Assembly: GCA_004297625.1 (NCBI GenBank)
Contig: SCTY01000071.1
Location: 186,001 to 250,000 of the forward strand
Direction of reading: 5' to 3'
DNA length: 64,000 bases
Source of the DNA: Betaproteobacteria bacterium
GTDB lineage: Bacteria > Pseudomonadota > Gammaproteobacteria > Burkholderiales > SG8-39
The notes under the pieces are model-generated. The model was given only the letters and a program-made list of their open reading frames with translations, ran no database searches and was not told the origin of the DNA. Both the position numbers and the translations under genes were made by a program. Positions 58,644 through 64,000 of the stretch are shown in pieces (position 1 is the stretch's first letter; every line of letters begins with the position of its first letter).

Positions 58644-58988
58644 ATGATTGCAGTGATCTTCGAATTCAACGCCGCGCCCGGGCGCCGGCAGGAGTATCTC
58701 GACATCGCCGCGGAGCTCGGAAGCGAGCTCGAGGGCTTCGACGGCTTCATTTCCATCGAGCGCTTCCAGAGCCTGAAGGACGGGACGAAATTCGTCTCGC
58801 TCTCGTTCTGGCGCGACGAGGACGCGGTGCGCCGCTGGCGCAACGTGCAGAAGCACCGCGAGGCGCAGGCGAAGGGCCGCGCCGGCATCTTTGCCGATTA
58901 CCGGCTGCGCGTCGCCCAGGTGATCCGCGACTACACCAGGGACCGGCGCGCGCAAACGCCCGCAGACTCCGTGCAGATCCACGGCTAG
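58644..58988 (+). CDS. Antibiotic biosynthesis monooxygenase (ABM)-domain protein
   Basis: A 114-residue dimeric alpha+beta barrel protein (MIAVIFEFNAAPGRRQEYLDIAAELGSELEGFDGFISIERFQSLKDGTKFVSLSFWRDEDAVRRW). ABM-fold proteins are small cofactor-free monooxygenases or haem-degrading enzymes; many have unknown roles. An AGGAGG-like sequence precedes the ATG. It overlaps the following unknown gene or lies directly before it. Confidence 0.85.
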   Translation: MIAVIFEFNAAPGRRQEYLDIAAELGSELEGFDGFISIERFQSLKDGTKFVSLSFWRDEDAVRRWRNVQKHREAQAKGRAGIFADYRLRVAQVIRDYTRDRRAQTPADSVQIHG

Positions 58989-58990
58989 AC

Positions 58991-59422
58991 ATTCATACCT
59001 TCCTCTTCCGAGAAGGCACCTGGCGCGCGCAAGGCGAGTACCGCGACGCGGGCGGCGCCAGCGCGCCGGTCGACGGCGAGACGAGCATCCGCCACGAGGA
59101 AGGGCGCTGGCTGTTCGAAGGCGTGCTGCGAGTGCGCGGCGAGCGGCCTGCGCTGCACCACAACCGCTACGACATCGCGCCGTTTTCGCCGGGCGCGCGC
59201 TCGACGCACTGGAACTCGGAGAATCCGGCGCTCGGCCCGCTGCGCGGGCGCTTCGTGCTCGCGGGCGACGCGATCCTCTCCTTCTACGCCAGCCCGACCG
59301 GCCGCTACCGCGGCTTCGAATGCATCCAGCGGCGCGACGACGCGCGCTACAGCGTGCGCGGCACGCTGCTCGAGGAGGACAAGGTGCTCTCGAGCTGGGC
59401 GCTCGAGCTGACGCGCGCCTAG
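58991..59422 (+). CDS. Protein of unknown function, start unresolved
   Basis: An open frame continuing from 58988 to 59422 with good coding character (IHTFLFREGTWRAQGEYRDAGGASAPVDGETSIRHEEGRWLFEGVLR...). The first ATG-like starts are absent until an in-frame CTG at 59123, yet the codons upstream look like genuine protein, so the start is probably a rare codon (ATT at 58991) or a small frameshift joins it to the ABM gene. No family recognised; strand-rich, possibly lipocalin- or START-like. Confidence 0.45.
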   Translation: MHTFLFREGTWRAQGEYRDAGGASAPVDGETSIRHEEGRWLFEGVLRVRGERPALHHNRYDIAPFSPGARSTHWNSENPALGPLRGRFVLAGDAILSFYASPTGRYRGFECIQRRDDARYSVRGTLLEEDKVLSSWALELTRA

Positions 59423-59886
59423 TCGCAGAAGCGCGCGCAGCGCGCCTCGGCGATCAGCCGGCTGAACTCGCCCTGCGACACGTGCACGAGGTGGCGATGG
59501 TCGCCCGCCTCGAAGAACACGTCGGGCTGCGCGGCGAGCTCCTCCTCGACGATGGTCGGCAGGCCGTACGCCTGTCCCAGCGCCGGCACGGCGCCGAGCT
59601 CGCAGTCGGGAAAGAGCTTGCCGAGCTCGGGCTCGCTCGCGAGGTGCAAGCCGCTGCGGTGCAGCTCGCGCTCGAGGCGCGGAAGCTGCACGTGCGCCGT
59701 GGCGGGCACCACGGCGAGCACGTAGCCGCGCTCGTCCTCCACCACGACGGCCTTCGCGACGCTGCGCCCGGGCAGGTGCGCCGCCTGCGCCGTAGTGGCG
59801 CTCGTCACAGTGCGCGTGTGCGGCAGTACCTCGTACGCGATCTGGCGCTCGGCGAGATAGTCCTGGAGGGTCGGCGCGATATTCAT
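59419..59886 (-). CDS. YbaK/EbsC-family aminoacyl-tRNA deacylase-like protein
   Basis: A 155-residue YbaK-fold protein which hydrolyses mischarged aminoacyl-tRNAs such as Cys-tRNA(Pro) or Ala-tRNA(Pro). Recognisable are VAKAVVVEDERGYVLAVVPATAHVQL with the conserved Lys, and GAVPALGQAYGLPTIVEEEL. It is not related to the catabolic genes, and it converges with the unknown gene upstream with a 4-base overlap. Confidence 0.85.
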   Translation of the reverse strand: MNIAPTLQDYLAERQIAYEVLPHTRTVTSATTAQAAHLPGRSVAKAVVVEDERGYVLAVVPATAHVQLPRLERELHRSGLHLASEPELGKLFPDCELGAVPALGQAYGLPTIVEEELAAQPDVFFEAGDHRHLVHVSQGEFSRLIAEARCARFCD

Positions 59887-59935
59887 TGCGCTTTTATACC
59901 GGTTTCGGCGCGGCCCGTATTGACCTTCCTCAACG

Positions 59936-60610
59936 CTACGGCGCGGCGTACCGGAGAACGGCGACGACGTGGCAGGCGGTGCCCGCGATCACGAACAGAT
60001 GCCACACGAAATGGAAATACCTTACACGCTCGGCCATGAAGAACAGCGCGCCGGCCGTGTAAAAGATGCCGCCCGCGAGCAGCCAGAAAAGCCCCCACTT
60101 CGGCACCAGAGTCCACGCCGTATGGGCTGCGATCAGGATCAGCCAGCCCATGGCGAGATACACCCACGTCGACACCTTCGTGTACCGGACGCCGCCCAGC
60201 GCCTTGATTAAGGTCCCGACGACCGCGAAGCCCCACACGAGACCGAAGAGAGTCCAGCCCCAGGCACCGCGCAGCACGCCGAGCGTGAACGGCGTGTAGG
60301 TGCCGGCGATGAGCAGGTAGATCGCCGCGTGATCGAGGATCTGGAATACGCGCTTCGCGCGGCTCGGCGGAAATGCGTGAAACAGGGTCGAGGCGAGGTA
60401 GAGGAGCACCACCGTGCTCGCGAACACGCTGGCGCCGACGACGCTCGCCGCGCCTGCGCGCTGGTAAGCCGCGATGATGAGAACCGGAAAGACCGCGAGC
60501 CCCGCGACCAGGCCGAGGCCGTGGCTGACGCTGTTGGCGATCTCCTCTCCGGGGGACTGCGGACGCTCCAGCAACCAGGTGCCCTTGCTGCGGAATTGCA
60601 GGCTCGCCAT
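59936..60610 (-). CDS. Hemolysin III-family (PAQR-like) membrane protein
   Basis: A 224-residue seven-helix protein of the hemolysin III / adiponectin-receptor-like family: EEIANSVSHGLGLVAGL, LYLASTLFHAFPPS, FQILDHAAIYLLIAGTYTPF and WHLFVIAGTACHVVAVLRY carry the conserved Ser, His and Asp residues of the zinc site. The physiological role in bacteria is unclear. Confidence 0.9.
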   Translation of the reverse strand: MASLQFRSKGTWLLERPQSPGEEIANSVSHGLGLVAGLAVFPVLIIAAYQRAGAASVVGASVFASTVVLLYLASTLFHAFPPSRAKRVFQILDHAAIYLLIAGTYTPFTLGVLRGAWGWTLFGLVWGFAVVGTLIKALGGVRYTKVSTWVYLAMGWLILIAAHTAWTLVPKWGLFWLLAGGIFYTAGALFFMAERVRYFHFVWHLFVIAGTACHVVAVLRYAAP

Positions 60611-60622
60611 TCAAGCAGTATA

Positions 60623-60892
60623 TCAGCGGCCCCCGACGCCTCCGTTGCGCACCGTCGCGCCGACGTACTCGGGGTCGGCGACGCAGCGCTCGAGCTCGCC
60701 CCTCAGCGTGCCGCGGGAAATCGACAGCTCGCACATCGCCTTCTTGTAGTGCCGCTTGGCCGCGCAGGCGCCGCGGAAAGGAACCGCATTCTCCCTGGCG
60801 ATGCAGTCGCTCGCCGGAATCTCGCAGCCTCGTTCGTCGGCAAGCGCAACCAGCGGCGCGAGCAACGCCAGGGCGGCAAAGCTACGCAGCAC
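60623..60892 (-). CDS. Small exported cysteine-containing protein of unknown function
   Basis: An 89-residue protein from a GTG at 60892 with a signal peptide (LRSFAALALLAPLVALA) and five cysteines in the mature part (GCEIPASDCIA, GACAAKR, MCEL, RCVAD), which could form disulfides. A TTG at 60925 is an alternative start but places extra residues before the signal. No family recognised. Confidence 0.5.
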   Translation of the reverse strand: MLRSFAALALLAPLVALADERGCEIPASDCIARENAVPFRGACAAKRHYKKAMCELSISRGTLRGELERCVADPEYVGATVRNGGVGGR

Positions 60893-61175
60893 GTCGAAGC
60901 TTTGCGCTTTTGCGCCAGTACCCAACGCTCAGCATTGCGAAAAACGCGAGCCATGCGAGCGCGCCCCAATGCCAGAGTGGCGTTCTGAATGCCGCGGGAA
61001 GAACCACGAGAACGCAAAACAGCGCGAGCGCAAGCACGGTGAAATCCTTCTTCATCCGTTCTTCCTGCTTCCAGAGCGCGACCATCGTGGCCAGGCGACG
61101 GTAGATTTCGGCGGACACGAGGTGCGCCGATTTCCGGTCAACGTACTCCCGAACGTCCCGCTCGTCCGCATTCAT
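60882..61175 (-). CDS. Small membrane protein of unknown function
   Basis: A 97-residue protein with an N-terminal soluble helix (NADERDVREYVDRKSAHLVSAEIYRRLATMVALW), basic KQEERMKK, and two membrane helices (FTVLALALFCVLVVLPAAF; ALAWLAFFAMLSVGYW). The ATG at 61175 is preferred over one at 61223. It overlaps the following gene by 11 bases. No family recognised. Confidence 0.55.
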   Translation of the reverse strand: MNADERDVREYVDRKSAHLVSAEIYRRLATMVALWKQEERMKKDFTVLALALFCVLVVLPAAFRTPLWHWGALAWLAFFAMLSVGYWRKSAKLRRAA

Positions 61176-61274
61176 GACCACATCGTGGCGCGTTTGCCGC
61201 GCTGTGGCGAGGAATAGCGTCACCTATAATGTCGCCGCGGGCAATACAGTCCGCATTGCCTCACCGCCGACCGC

Positions 61275-62426
61275 TTGGGCGATCCCTCCGCATTAGCTAC
61301 CCGCTCGGTCATTCCGTGGATCGAGCGCAAGGTAGAGGACGACATCCACGTCCTCTACCTCGCAGGCGTGTGGCGGCTGCCCAATGTCCCGGCCATATCG
61401 GATGCGCTGCGCGCGCTGGGGTTGCAGGGGCAAAACCGGTTCGTGCTGGACGGCAGCCGGCTCGAGGCGCTGGACACTGCCGCGGGATTCGTCCTGCTGC
61501 GGCATCTTGCGGACATCGGCTGCACGCCCGCGACGGTAACCGCGCGCGGCCTGGACGAGCGCCACCGGCGGCTGCTCGAGCTGGTGTACCAGCGCATGAC
61601 CACGCCGCCCGCGGCCGCGCGCTCGGCGCATCTCGGCCTGGTGCAAAGAATCGGCGCCGCGACGCTCACGCTCGGCCGGCTGCTGAAGACCCATACCGCC
61701 TTCGTCGGCGCGGTCGCGCTCGAGATGCTGAGCCTTCTGCGCCGACCGCGGCTTTTCCGCCCGCGCGAGACGGTGTCGCAGTTCGAGGCGGTGTGCCTCG
61801 ACGCCATCCCGATCGTGGCGCTCGTCAACTTCCTCATCGGCGTGGTGATCGCCTACGTGCTCGGCGTGCAGGCGCAGCGCTACGGTGCGAACGTCTTCAT
61901 CGCCGACGGCATCGCGCTCGGGGTGTGCCGGGAGCTCTCGCCGATTCTCGCCTCGGTCCTCGTCGCAGGCCGCTCCGGCGCCGCCTTCACCGCGCAGATC
62001 GGCACCATGAAGGTCGAGGAGGAAATCGACGCGATCAGCACGCTGGGCCTTTCGCCGATCCAGGTGCTGGTCATTCCGCGGCTCGTGGCGCTGATCATCG
62101 CGCTGCCGCTCCTCGTCTTCGTCGGCGACGTCGCGGGGATCGTGGGCGGCATGATGGTCGGCGCCTGGCAGCTCGACATCGCGCCGCAGGTCTTCATCGA
62201 CCGCGTGCACGGCGCGCTCGAGATGCGCCAGTTCCTGGTCGGGGTCGGCAAGGCGCCGGTGTTCGCCGCCTTCATCGCCATCATCGCCTGCCGCATGGGC
62301 CTCCTGGTCGAGCGCGATGCCCGCAGCCTCGGCGAGAACACCACGTCCACCGTCGTGCAGTGCATCGTCTGGGTCATCGTGCTGGACGCCGCCTTCGCGG
62401 TCGCCTTCCAGCGCATGGGGATCTGA
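61275..62426 (+). CDS. mlaE: MlaE-family ABC permease with N-terminal STAS-like domain
   Basis: A 383-residue permease of the lipid-asymmetry (Mla) system that moves phospholipids between the outer and inner membranes. The N-terminal about 110 residues form a STAS-like domain (VEDDIHVLYLAGVWRLPNVPAI...FVLDGSRLEALDTAAGFVLLRHL), and the remainder is the MlaE fold (VNFLIGVVIAYVLGVQAQRYGANVFIADGI; ELSPILASVLVAGRSGAAFTAQIGTMKVEEEIDAI). The start is TTG at 61275. It is the first gene of the mla operon. Confidence 0.88.
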   Translation: MGDPSALATRSVIPWIERKVEDDIHVLYLAGVWRLPNVPAISDALRALGLQGQNRFVLDGSRLEALDTAAGFVLLRHLADIGCTPATVTARGLDERHRRLLELVYQRMTTPPAAARSAHLGLVQRIGAATLTLGRLLKTHTAFVGAVALEMLSLLRRPRLFRPRETVSQFEAVCLDAIPIVALVNFLIGVVIAYVLGVQAQRYGANVFIADGIALGVCRELSPILASVLVAGRSGAAFTAQIGTMKVEEEIDAISTLGLSPIQVLVIPRLVALIIALPLLVFVGDVAGIVGGMMVGAWQLDIAPQVFIDRVHGALEMRQFLVGVGKAPVFAAFIAIIACRMGLLVERDARSLGENTTSTVVQCIVWVIVLDAAFAVAFQRMGI

Positions 62427-63164
62427 ATGGAGCGCGTCCTGAGCGTCGAGTCGATCGTCACCCGCTTCGGCGCCCAGGTGGTGCACGACCGCGTGAGCTT
62501 TGCGGTGCGGCGCGGGGAGGTCGTTGCGCTGATCGGCGGCAGCGGCAGCGGCAAGTCGGTGCTCCTCAAGGAGATCATCGGCCTCGTGCGGCCGACCGCG
62601 GGCCGCATAGAGCTTCTCGGCGTCGACGTCTGGCGCGCGAGCGTGCAGGAGCTGAACGCGCTGCGGCGGCGCTTCGGCGTGCTCTTCCAGGACGGCGCGC
62701 TTTTCTCGTCGCTCACGGTCGCCGAGAACATCGCCGTGCCATTCCGCGAGAATACTGACGTGCCGATGGAGATCGTCGCGCCGCTGGTCGGCTTCAAGCT
62801 CGCCCTCGTCGGGCTGCCGGCGGACGCCTCCGCGAAGTCGCCGGCGCAGCTCTCGGGCGGGATGCGCAAGCGCGTCGCGCTCGCGCGCGCGCTCGCCCTC
62901 GAGCCGGAGATCCTGTTCCTCGACGAGCCGACGACGGGCCTCGACCCGGTCAGCAGCCGGGAGTTCGACCGGCTCCTGCGCGTCCTCGCCGACAGCCTGG
63001 GGCTGACGCTCTTCATCGTGACGCACGACCTGGACATGCTCCTTTCGGTTGCCGACCGCGCGCTCGCGCTCTCCGCGGGCAAGGTGATTGCCGACGGCCC
63101 GGTGAGCGCGGTGAAAAGCGCGGACGACCCGTGGCTGCGGGACTATTTCGCCGCGCGCGCCTGA
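62427..63164 (+). CDS. mlaF: MlaF-family ABC transporter ATP-binding protein
   Basis: A 245-residue ATPase of the Mla complex: Walker A GGSGSGKS (about 37-44), signature LSGGMRKRVALARA, Walker B ILFLDEPTTGLDP, and FIVTHDLDML for the H-loop. It follows mlaE directly and overlaps the next gene by one base (TGATG). Confidence 0.92.
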   Translation: MERVLSVESIVTRFGAQVVHDRVSFAVRRGEVVALIGGSGSGKSVLLKEIIGLVRPTAGRIELLGVDVWRASVQELNALRRRFGVLFQDGALFSSLTVAENIAVPFRENTDVPMEIVAPLVGFKLALVGLPADASAKSPAQLSGGMRKRVALARALALEPEILFLDEPTTGLDPVSSREFDRLLRVLADSLGLTLFIVTHDLDMLLSVADRALALSAGKVIADGPVSAVKSADDPWLRDYFAARA

Positions 63165-64000
63165 TGGAACCCGAAGCCAAATACACCGTCGTCGGCGCCG
63201 CCGTGATCATCCTGGCCGCGCTCATCGCCGCCGCAGTGGTGTGGCTGCGCAGCAGCGGCGAAGGCGTCAACGCGCGCCAGTACAAGATCTACTTCGAGCG
63301 CCAGTCGCTCGAAGGGCTCGAGCCCCGCAGCTACGTCACGATGCGCGGCATGAAGGTCGGCTCGGTCACCGGCTTTCGCTTCTCGTCGGATCGGCCGGGC
63401 GCCGTGGAGGTCTTCATCACCCTGGACCCGGCGACCCCGGTGCGCCGGAGCACGCAGGCGACCGTGCAGCGTCACCTGATCACCGGGCTTGCGACCGTCC
63501 GTCTGGCGAATACGACCGAGGACAGCCCGCTGCTCGCCGGGGCGCTGCCGGGCGAGTCGCCGCCCGTGATCGCCGAGGGAGAGTCGCCGATGCAGCAGGT
63601 CTCGGAGACGCTGACCCAGCTTGCGGAGCACGCCGACGAGACGATGCAGCGGCTCAACACGACGCTATCGCCGGAGAACCAGGCGGCGCTCAGCGAGGCT
63701 CTGGGCAACCTGCGCCGCCTCTCGCGGCGCGCGGACGAGACTTTTGCGAAGGCGGACGCGGCGCTCGATTCCTTCGGCAAGGCAGCCGACGACGTGCGGG
63801 CGCTGGCGCGTTCGGTCGCCGGCGACGCGCGCACGCTGACGGCGCGCTACGACCAGCTCGGTTCGGAGGCGACGGTTTCGGTGCGCGAGGTCGCGGAAGC
63901 GGCGCGCAAATTGAGCGCCGACGCGGACCGGCTTACGCAGCGCACCGAGGCGCTTCTCGCCGGCAGCGACGAGGAGCTGCGCGCCACCGCGCAGGCGCTG
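63164..64000 (+). CDS. mlaD: MlaD/MCE-domain protein, truncated by the window end
   Basis: A partial protein of at least 279 residues with one N-terminal membrane helix (YTVVGAAVIILAALIAAAVVWL), a single MCE domain (QYKIYFERQSLEGLEPRSYVTMRGMKVGSVTGFRF...) and a long helical C-terminal part (EHADETMQRLNTTLS...), the layout of the PqiB/MlaD-like lipid-binding proteins of such operons. The 3' end lies beyond the window. Confidence 0.88.
   Translation, partial: MEPEAKYTVVGAAVIILAALIAAAVVWLRSSGEGVNARQYKIYFERQSLEGLEPRSYVTMRGMKVGSVTGFRFSSDRPGAVEVFITLDPATPVRRSTQATVQRHLITGLATVRLANTTEDSPLLAGALPGESPPVIAEGESPMQQVSETLTQLAEHADETMQRLNTTLSPENQAALSEALGNLRRLSRRADETFAKADAALDSFGKAADDVRALARSVAGDARTLTARYDQLGSEATVSVREVAEAARKLSADADRLTQRTEALLAGSDEELRATAQAL

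Overview
The window is GC-rich, gene-dense DNA with many stop/start overlaps. Its most telling genes are four orphan Bug-type (tripartite tricarboxylate family) solute receptors among aromatic-acid catabolic genes, which fits a betaproteobacterium, most likely Burkholderiales-like. That assignment is inference, because the window holds no rRNA or marker phylogeny. No tRNA, rRNA, CRISPR array or prophage was seen, and no stretch over 300 bases lacks a gene.

Layout. 117-12560: after a secreted nuclease, twelve minus-strand genes run from 12560 down to 578. They are an SDR, an EntE-like aryl-AMP ligase, an amidohydrolase, a TRAP transporter (DctQ, DctM, DctP), a MetE-like protein, then an ABC importer (ATPase, two permeases, receptor) and a second amidohydrolase. 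A palindromic element carrying a DUF559 endonuclease splits this row at 4941-5466. 12613-23280: an orphan molybdenum hydroxylase large subunit, a Bug receptor, a divergent LigAB-type ring-cleavage pair, an alpha/beta hydrolase lacking its nucleophile serine, a TPP enzyme, a split two-subunit Mo-hydroxylase and an LLM flavin oxidoreductase. 23277-29283: a coiled-coil membrane protein, an ECF sigma factor, folE, a PcaQ-like LysR regulator divergent from pcaHG, and two exported unknowns. 29381-43815: ligI-ligB-ligA (protocatechuate 4,5-cleavage), a GST, a 4,5-dihydroxyphthalate decarboxylase-like protein, three Bug receptors, two FAD oxidoreductases, an IclR regulator with a perfect operator palindrome, and hydantoinase-like HyuA/HyuB. 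43802-47241 (minus): DMT exporter, dienelactone hydrolase, a small unknown, a RelE/Phd-type toxin-antitoxin pair and an HMG-CoA-lyase-like enzyme. 47283-57997: a second intradiol dioxygenase pair, MarR, an NMO-type flavoprotein, two crotonases, a CoA-transferase, an acyl-CoA synthetase, a TPP enzyme, an FAH-family hydrolase, a VOC protein and a maleylacetate-reductase-like enzyme. 57975-64000: DUF502, ABM, YbaK and hemolysin III proteins, small unknowns and the start of an mla lipid-transport operon.

Together the genes form an aromatic-acid island built around protocatechuate-type rings. It carries four ring-cleavage dioxygenases (two class III extradiol, two intradiol), side-chain and CoA-thioester enzymes that would feed or drain them, and periplasmic receptors or transporters for acidic substrates.

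The most unusual signal is a family of palindromic elements at 4941-5466, 20045-20150, 31089-31197 and 52373-52481. All four sit exactly between the stop codon of one operon gene and the start codon of the next, in the same orientation relative to transcription. All four have ATGA on both sides, as if each had opened and duplicated an ATGA stop/start overlap. One copy carries a DUF559 (Vsr-like) nuclease gene between its arms; the other three are about 106-109 bp and gene-free.
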